Positions 1 to 8,755 of a DNA stretch of 64,000 nucleotides are shown piece after piece. The notes beneath the pieces are model-generated. The model was given only the letters and a program-made list of their open reading frames with translations, was not told the DNA's origin and did not search any database. Each line of letters begins with the position of its first letter. Within the stretch, counting starts at the first letter, position 1. Origin of the DNA: Variovorax sp. OV329 (GTDB lineage Bacteria; Pseudomonadota; Gammaproteobacteria; Burkholderiales; Burkholderiaceae_C); contig NZ_FOUG01000006.1 in NCBI RefSeq assembly GCF_900114785.1, forward strand, positions 62,001-126,000, written 5' to 3'. Made by a program: the position numbers and the translations under genes.

Positions 1-777
1 CAGCACCGAGCGCGCCTTCGTGCGGCGCACGGCAGTGCGGAAGGCGCTGTCGGTCGACGCATTGAAGCGCTGCGACTCGCGCGCTTCCGCGGTGTAGCTC
101 TGCACCACCGGGATCGCGTTCAGCACCTCTGCCGCGATCGCGCTGGAATCGGCCACGCGGTCCTGGCTGGCCCGCGACAAGCGGCGCACGCGGCGCCCGA
201 AGGCCATGCTGGGCAGCACGATCAGCACCAGGATCAGCAGCACCTGGCCCATCACGTAGGGGTTGGTCCACACCAGCATGGCCAGGGCGCCCAGGCCCAT
301 CACCGCGTTGCGCAATCCCATGCTGAGCGAGGAGCCCACCACCGTCTGCACCAGCATGGTGTCGCCGGTGATGCGCGACAGCACCTCGCCAGTCTGGGTG
401 GTCTCGAAGAAGCGCGGGCTCTGCCGCAGCACGTGCGAATAGACGGCGTTGCGCAGGTCGGCGGTGACGCGCTCGCCCAGCCAGCTCACCGTGTAGAAGC
501 GCGCGGCTGAAAACAGGCCCAGCGCCACCGCCACCCCGAACAGCGCCAGGAAATGCTCGCGCAGGCCCATAGCCTGCTGGCCCGGATCGGCACTGACCAG
601 GCCGCCGTCGATCAACTTGCGCAGCGCCAGCGGGAAGAGCAGGGTGGTCAGGGCCGCCAGCACCAGGAACACCCCGGCGAGGACGATCTGAAGGCGATAG
701 GGGCGCAGGAAGGGCGCCAGGCCGGAGAGCGAACGGGGCGCCCCTTTGCCGGGCATGCGGGAATCGTCAGAAGCCAT
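1..777 (-). CDS. MsbA-like ABC exporter, N-terminal part (runs off the left edge)
   Basis: The first 259 codons of a half-size ABC exporter are present; the rest lies beyond base 1. The visible part is the type-1 transmembrane domain. It has a basic cytoplasmic start, hydrophobic helices near residues 30-50, 75-95 and 150-185, and the intracellular-loop pattern FFE-TTQTGEVLSRITGD typical of MsbA/multidrug half-transporters. The nucleotide-binding domain is not in the window, so ATP-binding motifs cannot be checked. The ATG at 777 follows a short intergenic region shared with the divergent marR gene. Lipid or drug export by a homodimer is expected for the family; the substrate cannot be told from this part. 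Confidence 0.85.
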   Translation of the reverse strand, partial: MASDDSRMPGKGAPRSLSGLAPFLRPYRLQIVLAGVFLVLAALTTLLFPLALRKLIDGGLVSADPGQQAMGLREHFLALFGVAVALGLFSAARFYTVSWLGERVTADLRNAVYSHVLRQSPRFFETTQTGEVLSRITGDTMLVQTVVGSSLSMGLRNAVMGLGALAMLVWTNPYVMGQVLLILVLIVLPSMAFGRRVRRLSRASQDRVADSSAIAAEVLNAIPVVQSYTAEARESQRFNASTDSAFRTAVRRTKARSVL

Positions 778-801
778 ATCGGCGGAGATTTTAACTAACA
801 G

Positions 802-850
802 TTGTCCATACAAAGTCAGCCTTGACAATAACTGCTATGACAGCTAAATT
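802..850 (+). promoter_or_regulatory. marR promoter with overlapping inverted repeat
   Basis: TTGACA (822-827), a 17-bp spacer and TAAATT (845-850) make a near-consensus sigma-70 promoter reading into marR. The inverted repeat TTGTC (802-806) / GACAA (824-828) overlaps the -35 box, which is what an autoregulating MarR operator would look like. The predicted transcription start, near 857, almost coincides with the chosen ATG at 858. Sequence pattern only. Confidence 0.55.
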
Positions 851-857
851 CAGGGTC

Positions 858-1391
858 ATGACTGATGGGAACAATCCTGACTCTGCACCGAAGCCGGTGA
901 AGTTCTACCGCGGCGAGGGCTATCACGCGGAAGAAAGCATCGGCTTCATGATGAAGCGCATCCTGTCGTCCATCAGCCAGACGGTGGAAGGCAGGTTGTG
1001 CGAGCCGGGCAGCCCGACATTCCCGCAGTGGATCCCCCTGGCCAAGCTGAGCCAGGGCCACGTCACCACGGTGGCCGAACTGGCACGCGAGTGCCAACTC
1101 GACACCGGTGCCATGACCCGGCTTCTCGACCGCCTCGAGGCCAAGGACCTGGTGCGCCGCGTGCGCTCGCAGGCCGACCGCCGGGTGGTGAACATCGAGC
1201 TCACCGACGAAGGCCGCGCGGCTGCGAAGGATGTTCCTTTCTACCTGGCCGCTGTCCAGAACGAATACCTGGCCGGCTTCACACAAGAGGAATGGGAGCA
1301 GCTCAAGGGCTACCTGCGCCGCATCCTCGACAACGCCCAAACCATCTCTGCCCGTGGAGAAACTAAGAATGACGATCCCGGCACGCCTTGA
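858..1391 (+). CDS. MarR-family transcriptional regulator of efflux operon
   Basis: This 177-residue winged-helix regulator carries the MarR core: a recognition-helix segment TVAELARE...LDTGAMTRLLDRLE and the wing DRR-VVNIELTDEG. It is the first gene of a marR-outer membrane factor-emrA-emrB operon, so it probably represses that operon and responds to an exported toxicant. In-frame TTG 822 and ATG 837 lie further upstream, but the TTG is part of the -35 box and 837 lies before the predicted transcript start. I therefore prefer ATG 858, which implies a leaderless or nearly leaderless mRNA. The 3' end overlaps the next gene by 23 bp. Confidence 0.85.
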   Translation: MTDGNNPDSAPKPVKFYRGEGYHAEESIGFMMKRILSSISQTVEGRLCEPGSPTFPQWIPLAKLSQGHVTTVAELARECQLDTGAMTRLLDRLEAKDLVRRVRSQADRRVVNIELTDEGRAAAKDVPFYLAAVQNEYLAGFTQEEWEQLKGYLRRILDNAQTISARGETKNDDPGTP

Positions 1392-2874
1392 ACACCCGCG
1401 CGTCGCGCGAAGTGGGCTGGCATTGGCCGCCTCGCTGGCACTGGCCGTCCTCGCTGGCTGCGCCGACATGTCCGGCATCCACGCCGGCGACTCGAAGATG
1501 CGCGACGCGCAGTCGCTGGGCCTGTCGGCCCAGGCGGCCGCTCCGCGCGTGAGCGACGTCGACCACAACGGAATCGACGCCACCTGGTGGCTCGGCTTCG
1601 GCGATGCGCAGCTCAATGCGCTGATCGAACAGGCCCTCAAGGGCAACCCCAACCTGGCCGCAGCGCAGGCGCGCGTGGCAAAGGCGCAGTCCTCGGTGCT
1701 GATCGCCAGGTCGGCGGACCTGCCGCAGGTGGGCGCCGGCCTGGACCTGACGCGCCAGCGCTTCAGCGAGAACTTCATCTATCCCGCACCGCTGGGCGGT
1801 GCCAGCGTCAACACCGGCACGCTCCAGCTCAGCGCCAGCTGGGAGCTGGACTTCTTCGGCAAGAACAAGGCTGCGATCGAGACAGCCGTCGGCGGCGCCA
1901 ATGCCGCCGTTGCCGACGCCGATGCCGCACGTGTGCTGCTGACCACCCGCGTGGCCAGCGGCTACATCCAGTGGGCGCGTCTCGAAAGCCTGCAGGCGGT
2001 GGCCAAGCGCACGCTGGAGCAGCGCCAGGAAACGCTCAAGCTGGTGCGCGACCGCGTCTCCGCCGGCCTGGATACGCGCCTTGAATTGCGCCAGAGCGAA
2101 TCGGGCATTCCCGAGGCGCGCCAGCGCATGGAGTCGCTGGCCGAGCAGATCGCGCTGAACAAGCACGCGCTCGACGCCCTCGTGGGCCAGCCGGGCGCCA
2201 CCGACAAGTTCACGCCGCCGGCACTCGCCAGCTTCAAGCCGATGCAACTGCCCGCGCACATCCCGGCCGACCTGCTGGGCCAGCGGCCCGACGTGGTGGC
2301 CGCGCGCTGGCGCGTGGAGGCGGCCACGAAGGACGTGGCCTATGCCAAGACGCTCTTCTATCCCAACATCGACCTGGTCGCGAGCGCGGGCTACCAGAGC
2401 CTGGGTTTCGACAACCTGCTCAAGCCCGGCAGCCGCCTATGGAGTCTCGGCCCGGCGGTGCGCCTGCCGATCTTCGAAGGCGGCCAGCTGCGCGCCAACC
2501 TGCGCGGCAAGAACGCCGACATGGACGCGGCCATCGAGAGCTACAACACCACCGTGCTCGACGCCGTTCGCGACGTCTCCGACCAGGTGAGCTCCATCCA
2601 ATCGGTCGCACGCCAGCAGGTGCAGCAGCGCGAAGGCCAGGAAGCGGCCGAGGGCGCCTACGACATCGCCGTGCAGCGCTACAGCGCCGGCCTGGGCACC
2701 TACCTGAACGTGCTCACCGCAGAAAACAACGTGCTGCTGCAGCGCCGCGACGCGGTCGACCTGGCCTCGCGCGCACTCGATACCCAAGTCGGCCTCGCCC
2801 ATGCCCTGGGCGGCGGCTACCAGGCGTCCGCCGACACGGCGGCGCTTTCGGGCAAGGAAAGAACCACACCATGA
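1369..2874 (+). CDS. RND/EmrAB-type outer-membrane efflux lipoprotein (NodT/OprM family)
   Basis: This 501-residue TolC-like channel protein has a lipoprotein signal peptide ending in the lipobox LAGC near residue 26-29. Two repeated outer-membrane efflux domains follow (about residues 80-280 and 300-480), with helical heptad-rich stretches. It would form the outer-membrane duct for the EmrA-EmrB pump encoded directly downstream. The start ATG 1369 is chosen because GGAG lies 10 bp upstream and the signal peptide begins there; the frame stays open further upstream inside marR. It overlaps marR by 23 bp and shares ATGA with the next gene, so translation is probably coupled. Confidence 0.9.
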   Translation: MTIPARLEHPRVARSGLALAASLALAVLAGCADMSGIHAGDSKMRDAQSLGLSAQAAAPRVSDVDHNGIDATWWLGFGDAQLNALIEQALKGNPNLAAAQARVAKAQSSVLIARSADLPQVGAGLDLTRQRFSENFIYPAPLGGASVNTGTLQLSASWELDFFGKNKAAIETAVGGANAAVADADAARVLLTTRVASGYIQWARLESLQAVAKRTLEQRQETLKLVRDRVSAGLDTRLELRQSESGIPEARQRMESLAEQIALNKHALDALVGQPGATDKFTPPALASFKPMQLPAHIPADLLGQRPDVVAARWRVEAATKDVAYAKTLFYPNIDLVASAGYQSLGFDNLLKPGSRLWSLGPAVRLPIFEGGQLRANLRGKNADMDAAIESYNTTVLDAVRDVSDQVSSIQSVARQQVQQREGQEAAEGAYDIAVQRYSAGLGTYLNVLTAENNVLLQRRDAVDLASRALDTQVGLAHALGGGYQASADTAALSGKERTTP

Positions 2875-4184
2875 GCGAGCAAAACACTCCGGCGCAAGGC
2901 GCCGCCCCTGCCACTTCCGAGCAACCGGCCGGCAACGGCAAGCGCCGCAAGGCCCTCACCACGCTGGCGGCCGTCGTCGTCGTGGCGGGCGCGGGCTGGG
3001 GCGCCTACGAATGGCTGGTGGCCAGCCATTACGAGTCCACCGACAACGCCTACGTGCAGGGCAACGTGATCCAGATCACGCCGCAGATCGCCGGCACGGT
3101 GATGGGCATCGGCGCGGACGACACCGACTTCGTGAAGACCGGCCAGTCGCTGGTCAAGCTCGACCCGGCCGATGCCAAGGTCGCGCTGGAGCAGTCCGAG
3201 GCCGCGCTCGCGCAATCGGTGCGCCAGGTTCGCACGCTCTATCTCAACAACGGCTCGCTGGCGGCCCAGGTGGCGCTGCGCGAATCGGACATCGTCAAGG
3301 CCAAGGCCGACATCGCCCGCGCCGCCGACGACCTGCAGCGCCGCAAGGCCCTGTCGGGCAACGGCGCGGTGTCGAAGGAAGAGCTCAACCACGCCGAGAC
3401 GGCCCTGTCGAACGCGCAGAGCGCGCTCGCTGCCGCACAGGCCGGCGTCACCGCGGCCAAGGAGCAACTGGCCAGCAACCAGTCGCTGACCGAAGGCACC
3501 AGCGTGCAGGAGCACCCGAGCGTGAAGGCCGCCGCCGCCAAGGTGCGCGAGGCCTACCTGGCCACCCAGCGCGTCGACATTCCCGCGCCGGTGGACGGCT
3601 ACGTGGCCAGGCGCACCGTGCAGCTGGGCCAGCGCGTGGCGGCCGGCACGCCGATGATGTCGGTGGTGCCGCTCAGCCAGGTGTGGGTGGATGCCAACTT
3701 CAAGGAAGTGCAGCTGCGCAAGATCCGCCTGGGCCAGCCCGTCAAGCTGACGGCCGACGTCTATGGCACCAAGGTCGAGTACACCGGCAAGGTGGAAGGC
3801 ATGGGCGTGGGCACCGGCGCCGCCTTCGCGCTGCTGCCGGCGCAGAACGCCACCGGCAACTGGATCAAGGTGGTGCAGCGCGTGCCGGTGCGCATCGCGC
3901 TGGACGCCGAGCAGCTCAAGACGAACCCGCTGCGCGTGGGCCTGTCGATGGACGCCGTGGTCGACGTGTCGAACCAGGACGGCAAGATGCTGGCCGATGC
4001 GCCGCGCGGCAATGCCCTGTCGCAGACGCATGTCTACAGCTCGCTCGACTCGGGCGCCGACGCCGAGGTGCAGCGCATCATCGCCGCCAACCTCGGCAGT
4101 GCGGCCAATGGTGCCAAGGCCACGTCTGCGCCTGCCGCGCGCAACGGCGGCCATGCGCCAGCCACGCACGCCAATCCGTCCTGA
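2871..4184 (+). CDS. emrA: EmrA-type membrane fusion protein (HlyD family)
   Basis: This 437-residue periplasmic adaptor has one N-terminal membrane anchor (about residues 25-45). A split biotinyl-lipoyl domain brackets a long alpha-hairpin (about residues 90-210, rich in Ala and Gln), followed by a beta-barrel region with the HlyD-typical APVDGYVARRTVQLGQ pattern. It links the inner-membrane EmrB exporter to the outer-membrane factor. The start codon overlaps the stop of the previous gene (ATGA). The C-terminal tail is Ala/Thr/Asn-rich and poorly conserved in such proteins. Confidence 0.9.
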   Translation: MSEQNTPAQGAAPATSEQPAGNGKRRKALTTLAAVVVVAGAGWGAYEWLVASHYESTDNAYVQGNVIQITPQIAGTVMGIGADDTDFVKTGQSLVKLDPADAKVALEQSEAALAQSVRQVRTLYLNNGSLAAQVALRESDIVKAKADIARAADDLQRRKALSGNGAVSKEELNHAETALSNAQSALAAAQAGVTAAKEQLASNQSLTEGTSVQEHPSVKAAAAKVREAYLATQRVDIPAPVDGYVARRTVQLGQRVAAGTPMMSVVPLSQVWVDANFKEVQLRKIRLGQPVKLTADVYGTKVEYTGKVEGMGVGTGAAFALLPAQNATGNWIKVVQRVPVRIALDAEQLKTNPLRVGLSMDAVVDVSNQDGKMLADAPRGNALSQTHVYSSLDSGADAEVQRIIAANLGSAANGAKATSAPAARNGGHAPATHANPS

Positions 4185-4213
4185 TCGCGTTTTCCTTTTC
4201 GGCGCAGTCCTGA

Positions 4214-5773
4214 ATGTCGTCCGCAACCGCGTACACGCCGCCGCCGCCGCTGGAAGGCTCGGCGCGCATCTGGGGCACGGTGGCCTTGTCCGCCGCGACC
4301 TTCATGAACGTGCTCGATTCGTCGATCGCCAACGTGTCGCTGCCGGCGATCGCGGGCGACCTCGGCGTGAGCGCCACCCAGGGCACCTGGGTCATCACCA
4401 GCTTCGCGGTGGCCAACGCCATCGCGGTGCCACTCACCGGTTTCCTGACGCAGCGCTTCGGGCAGGTGCGCCTGTTCACGACCAGCGTGCTGCTGTTCGT
4501 GATCACGTCCTGGCTGTGCGGCCTGGCGCCCAACATGAGCACCCTGATCGCCTTCCGCGCACTGCAGGGTTTCGTGGCCGGTCCGATGATCCCGCTGTCG
4601 CAGACGCTGCTGCTGTCGAGCTACCCGCGCGCCAAGGCGGGGCTGGCGATGGCGCTGTGGTCCATGACCACGCTGGTCGCGCCGGTGATGGGGCCGCTCC
4701 TGGGCGGCTGGATCACCGACAACATCTCCTGGCCCTGGATCTTCTACATCAACATCCCGGTGGGCATCCTGGCGGCGCTCATCACCTGGGGCATCTACCG
4801 CGAGCGTGAGAGCGTGGTGCGCAAGGTGCCGATCGACGCCATCGGCCTGGCGCTTCTGGTGCTGTGGGTGGGCTCGCTGCAACTGATGCTCGACAAGGGC
4901 AAGGAGCTGGACTGGTTCCACTCGGCCGAGATCGTGATCCTGGGCGTGACCGCCGTGGTGGGCTTTGCCTTCTTCCTGGTGTGGGAACTCACCGAGAAGC
5001 ACCCGGTGGTGGACCTGTCGCTGTTCAAGCGGCGCAACTTCTGGACCGCCGCGGTGGCGACCGCCGTCGCCTACGGCCTGTTCTTCGGCAACATCGTGCT
5101 GCTGCCGCTGTGGCTGCAGCAGTACATGGGCTACACCGCCACCCAGGCGGGCATGGCGATGGCGCCGGTGGGCCTGCTGGCCATCGTGCTGTCGCCGATC
5201 GTGGGGCTCACGGTGGGCAAGGTGGATCCGCGCCGCTACGCGACCTTCTCCTTCATCGTGTTCGCGGTGGTCCTGTTGATGCGCTCGCATTTCAACACCC
5301 AGGCCGACTTCACCACGATCATGATCCCGACGGTGATCCAGGGCATCGCGATGGCCTTCTTCTTCATTCCGCTGGTGACCATCACGCTGTCCGGGCTCAC
5401 GCCCGACCGCATCCCGGCGGCGTCGGGCCTGTCGAACTTCCTGCGCATCACCGGCGGTGCCATCGGCACCTCGGTGACCACCACCCTGTGGGAGAACCGT
5501 GCCACGTTGCACCATGCGCAACTGGTCGAATCGGTGCATCAGGGCAGCAGTGCGGCGACCAGCGCCATCTCCGGCCTGGGCGCAAGCGGCTTCAGCGCCG
5601 ACCAGGTGCTGGCGCAGATCAACCGCATGGTCGACCAGCAGGCCTTCATGCTGGCCACCTCCGACATCTTCTACGCGTCGGCGGTGCTGTTCATCATGCT
5701 GATCCCGCTGGTGTGGCTGTCCAAGCCGCAGCGCGGCGGCTCCGGCGCGGACGCCGCAGCAGGCGCGCACTGA
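4214..5773 (+). CDS. emrB: EmrB/QacA-type MFS drug exporter (DHA2, 14 TM)
   Basis: This 519-residue polytopic protein has the DHA2 hallmark near residues 30-50 (VLDSSIANVSLPAI), the following WVITSF segment, and the G-FLTQRFG loop of MFS drug:H+ antiporters. Hydrophobic segments are consistent with 14 helices. With EmrA and the outer-membrane lipoprotein it would expel hydrophobic toxicants across both membranes. The gene starts 29 bp after emrA without a strong Shine-Dalgarno sequence. A GC-rich hairpin follows the stop. Confidence 0.92.
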   Translation: MSSATAYTPPPPLEGSARIWGTVALSAATFMNVLDSSIANVSLPAIAGDLGVSATQGTWVITSFAVANAIAVPLTGFLTQRFGQVRLFTTSVLLFVITSWLCGLAPNMSTLIAFRALQGFVAGPMIPLSQTLLLSSYPRAKAGLAMALWSMTTLVAPVMGPLLGGWITDNISWPWIFYINIPVGILAALITWGIYRERESVVRKVPIDAIGLALLVLWVGSLQLMLDKGKELDWFHSAEIVILGVTAVVGFAFFLVWELTEKHPVVDLSLFKRRNFWTAAVATAVAYGLFFGNIVLLPLWLQQYMGYTATQAGMAMAPVGLLAIVLSPIVGLTVGKVDPRRYATFSFIVFAVVLLMRSHFNTQADFTTIMIPTVIQGIAMAFFFIPLVTITLSGLTPDRIPAASGLSNFLRITGGAIGTSVTTTLWENRATLHHAQLVESVHQGSSAATSAISGLGASGFSADQVLAQINRMVDQQAFMLATSDIFYASAVLFIMLIPLVWLSKPQRGGSGADAAAGAH

Positions 5774-5785
5774 CGCCTGCATCGG

Positions 5786-5817
5786 GCAGGGCGCGCCCAT
5801 GGCGGCGCGCGCCCTGC
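5786..5817 (+). terminator. GC-rich hairpin after emrB
   Basis: Eleven-base arms GCAGGGCGCGC (5786-5796) and GCGCGCCCTGC (5807-5817) enclose a 10-nt loop just after the emrB stop. No T-run follows on the plus strand, so it may be a Rho-assisted end or an mRNA-stabilising stem rather than a classical intrinsic terminator. Confidence 0.5.
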
Positions 5818-5985
5818 ACCGTCCCCGGGCAGGGCGGCGGCTGCGGTTGCACTGCAGCATAGGCATTTGCCCCAGTAGGAAATTCAGGAGCGGCTGCCAA
5901 GAATGAGCGGGCGCCTGTTGTTTGGCGCGTCCGACACCAGCCGCATGATTCAACCTCCGCCAATGCTTCCGGGTGGTCGCTCCAG

Positions 5986-6756
5986 ATGAGCGACGCCATC
6001 CTCGAGACGCGCCAGCTCACCAAGGAATTCAAGGGCTTCACAGCGGTCAGCAACGTGAATCTGTCGGTGCAGCGCGGCTCCATCCACGCGCTCATCGGGC
6101 CCAATGGCGCAGGCAAGACGACCTGCTTCAACCTGTTGACCAAGTTCCTGGAGCCCACGGCGGGCACCATCCTCTTCAACGGCCAGGACATCACCCGCGA
6201 GCGCCCGGCGCAGATTGCGCGGCGCGGCATCATCCGCTCCTTCCAGATCTCGGCCGTGTTCCCGCACCTCACGCTGCTGGAGAACGTGCGCCTGGGCCTG
6301 CAGCGCAGCCTGGGTACCAGCTACCACTTCTGGAAGAGCGAGAAGTCGCTCAAGCCGCTCGACGAACGCGCCCGCGCGCTGCTGGCCGAGGTGGGCCTGC
6401 AGGAGCTGGCCGACGAGCTGACCGTGAACCTGCCCTACGGCCGCAAGCGCGCGCTGGAGATCGCCACCACCCTGGCCATGGAGCCCGAGCTGATGCTGCT
6501 GGACGAGCCCACCCAGGGCATGGGTCACGAGGACGTGCATCGCGTGGCGCAGCTCATCAAGCGCGTGTCGGCCGGCCGCACCATCCTCATGGTGGAGCAC
6601 AACATGGGCGTGGTCTCCACCATCGCCGACACCATCACCGTGCTGCAGCGCGGCGCGGTGCTGGCAGAGGGGCCCTACAGCGAAGTCTCGAAGAACCCGC
6701 AGGTGATGGAGGCCTACATGGGCACCACCGACGGCCAACTCCAAGGGGCGCACTGA
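5986..6756 (+). CDS. LivG-type ABC importer ATPase (cluster 1)
   Basis: This 256-residue ATPase belongs to the branched-chain amino-acid/amide importer class. It has Walker A GPNGAGKTT near residues 39-47, a LivG-like sequence NLPYGRKRALEIA at the signature position, Walker B LMLLDEPTQGMG, and the switch histidine in MVEHNM. It is the first gene of a five-gene importer (ATPase, ATPase, binding protein, two permeases). Only one base separates it from the next ATPase gene. The substrate is not identifiable from sequence; amino acids, amides or small aromatic acids are typical for the family. Confidence 0.9.
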   Translation: MSDAILETRQLTKEFKGFTAVSNVNLSVQRGSIHALIGPNGAGKTTCFNLLTKFLEPTAGTILFNGQDITRERPAQIARRGIIRSFQISAVFPHLTLLENVRLGLQRSLGTSYHFWKSEKSLKPLDERARALLAEVGLQELADELTVNLPYGRKRALEIATTLAMEPELMLLDEPTQGMGHEDVHRVAQLIKRVSAGRTILMVEHNMGVVSTIADTITVLQRGAVLAEGPYSEVSKNPQVMEAYMGTTDGQLQGAH

Positions 6757-6757
6757 C

Positions 6758-7468
6758 ATGGCGGTCCCCGCGCTGGAAATCAAGAACCTGCACGCCTGGT
6801 ACGGCGAATCGCACGTGCTTCACGGCGTCGACCTGGTGGTGCAACCCGGCGAGGTGGTCACGCTGCTGGGCCGCAACGGCGCCGGCCGCACGACCACCAT
6901 GCGCGCCATCCTGGGCCTGACCGGCACGCGCAAGGGCAGCATCAAGGTCGACGGCCACGAGACCATCGGCCTGCCCACGCACCGCATCGCGCACTTCGGC
7001 ATCGGCTACTGCCCGGAAGAGCGCGGCATCTTCGCTAGCCTCTCGGCCGAGGAGAACCTGATGCTGCCGCCGCCCATCAAGGGCGCCGGGCCGGGCATGA
7101 GCGTGGAAGAGATCTACGCCATGTTTCCGAACCTGGCCGAGCGCCGCCACAGCCAGGGCACGCGCCTGTCGGGCGGTGAGCAGCAGATGCTGGCCGTGGC
7201 CCGCATCCTGCGCACCGGCGCCAAGCTGCTGCTGCTGGACGAGATTTCCGAAGGCCTGGCGCCGGTCATCGTGCAGGCGCTGGCCCGCATGATCACCATG
7301 CTGCGCGCCAAGGGCTACACGGTGCTGATGGTGGAGCAGAACTTCCGCTTCGCCGCGCCGCTGGCCGACCGTTTCTACGTCATGGAGCACGGCCGCGTGG
7401 TCGAGGCCTTCGCGGCCTCCGAACTGCAGGCCAAGATGTCCGTGCTCAACGAGTTGCTAGGGGTTTAG
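6758..7468 (+). CDS. LivF-type ABC importer ATPase with variant Walker A (cluster 1)
   Basis: This 236-residue second ATPase of importer cluster 1 has the signature LSGGEQQMLAVAR, Walker B LLLLDEISEGLAP and an MVEQN switch region, all as in LivF. The Walker A loop reads GRNGAGRTT: the invariant lysine is Arg44 (codon CGC at 6887-6889). The LivF of the second importer in this window (38978-39703) has the normal GRNGTGKTT. The partner LivG has a complete Walker A, so the heterodimer could still hydrolyse ATP at one composite site. Confidence 0.9.
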   Translation: MAVPALEIKNLHAWYGESHVLHGVDLVVQPGEVVTLLGRNGAGRTTTMRAILGLTGTRKGSIKVDGHETIGLPTHRIAHFGIGYCPEERGIFASLSAEENLMLPPPIKGAGPGMSVEEIYAMFPNLAERRHSQGTRLSGGEQQMLAVARILRTGAKLLLLDEISEGLAPVIVQALARMITMLRAKGYTVLMVEQNFRFAAPLADRFYVMEHGRVVEAFAASELQAKMSVLNELLGV

Positions 7469-7518
7469 GGCCGGACAACAGGCCCCGGAGTTCGTCAACC
7501 TTGAAGGAGACTTTTCAA

Positions 7519-8712
7519 ATGAATACCCGACTCACTTCCATTGCGCTGGCCGCCATGGCACTCACCCTGGCTGCGGGCGCGCAGGCGCAGGAAAAGGTCA
7601 AGATCGGCCTGATCACCGACATGTCCAGCCTGTACTCGGACGTCGAGGGCAAGAACGGCGCCCTGGCCATCCAGATGGCCATCGACGACTTCGGCGGCAA
7701 GGCGCTGGGCCAGCCGATCGAGCTGATGTCGGCCGACCACCAGAACAAGGCCGACATCGCTGCCTCCAAGGCGCGCGAGTGGATCGACACCGCGGGCCTG
7801 ACCATGGTGTTCGGCGGCACCAACTCCGGCACCGCGCTGGCCATGGCCAAGGTCGCGCAGGAGAAGAAGCGCGTCTACTTCAACAACGGCGCCGCGTCCT
7901 CGGCACTGACCAACGAGCAGTGCAGCCCCTACACCGTCCACTACGCCTACGACACGGTGGCCCTGGCCAAGGGCACCGGCGCCGCGGTGGTCGACCAGGG
8001 CGGCAAGAGCTGGTTCTTCCTGACCGCCGACTATGCCTTCGGCCACGCGCTGGAAGCCGACACCACCAAGGTGATCAAGGAGAAGGGCGGCACGGTGGTG
8101 GGCGCAGTGCGCACGCCGCTCAATGCCTCCGACTTCTCGTCCTTCCTGCTGCAGGCGCAGAACTCCAAGGCGCAGATCCTGGGCCTGGCCAACGCGGGTG
8201 GCGACACCATCAACTCGATCAAGGCCGCCAAGGAATTCGGCATCGACAAGACGATGAAGACCGCCGGCCTGCTGGTGTTCCTCTCGGACATCCACAGCCT
8301 GGGCCTGAAGAACACCGAAGGCCTGCTGCACACCACCAGCTGGTACTGGGACCTGAACGACGACACCCGCAAGTGGTCCGCACGCTTCTTCGACAAGACC
8401 AAGCGCATGCCCACCGACGTGCAGGCCGCCGACTACTCGGCCACCATGACGTACCTCAAGGCGGTGGCGGCGGCCAAGACCACCGACGCCGACAAGGTAA
8501 TGGAGCAGATCAAGAAGACCCCGATCAGCGATTTCTACGCCAAGGGCAGCGTGCGTGCCGACGGCCGATTCGTGCACGACATGTACCTGGTCGAGGTGAA
8601 GAAGCCCGCCGAATCCAAGAAGCCCTGGGACTACCTGAAGGTGGTCAAGACCCTGCCGGGCGAACAGGTCTACACGGCCAAGGCCGACAGCAAGTGCGCG
8701 CTCTGGAAGTGA
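7519..8712 (+). CDS. Periplasmic substrate-binding protein (Peripla_BP_6, cluster 1)
   Basis: This 397-residue secreted protein has a Sec signal peptide (about residues 1-23, ending AGAQAQ) and the type-I periplasmic binding fold of Liv-type importers (VKIGLITDMSS near the mature start). ATG 7519 is set by a strong AAGGAGA eight bases upstream; the frame also opens at 7501, but that codon lies within this ribosome-binding region. It delivers substrate to the permeases encoded next. A Cys around residue 134 (EQCSPY) and the penultimate region KCALWK could form a disulfide. Confidence 0.9.
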   Translation: MNTRLTSIALAAMALTLAAGAQAQEKVKIGLITDMSSLYSDVEGKNGALAIQMAIDDFGGKALGQPIELMSADHQNKADIAASKAREWIDTAGLTMVFGGTNSGTALAMAKVAQEKKRVYFNNGAASSALTNEQCSPYTVHYAYDTVALAKGTGAAVVDQGGKSWFFLTADYAFGHALEADTTKVIKEKGGTVVGAVRTPLNASDFSSFLLQAQNSKAQILGLANAGGDTINSIKAAKEFGIDKTMKTAGLLVFLSDIHSLGLKNTEGLLHTTSWYWDLNDDTRKWSARFFDKTKRMPTDVQAADYSATMTYLKAVAAAKTTDADKVMEQIKKTPISDFYAKGSVRADGRFVHDMYLVEVKKPAESKKPWDYLKVVKTLPGEQVYTAKADSKCALWK

Positions 8713-8755
8713 TCGCGACCCTCCACTAGAACCTGAACCGCGCTGCCACCACCCT

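Noticed and set aside
822..857. N-terminal extension of the MarR protein from TTG 822 or ATG 837
   Set aside because: TTG 822 is the first half of a consensus -35 box and both codons precede the predicted transcript start.
4034..5953. Long minus-strand open frame antisense to emrB
   Set aside because: Arg/His/Gln-rich low-complexity translation with no family pattern; it mirrors codon bias of a GC-rich gene that is clearly coding on the plus strand.
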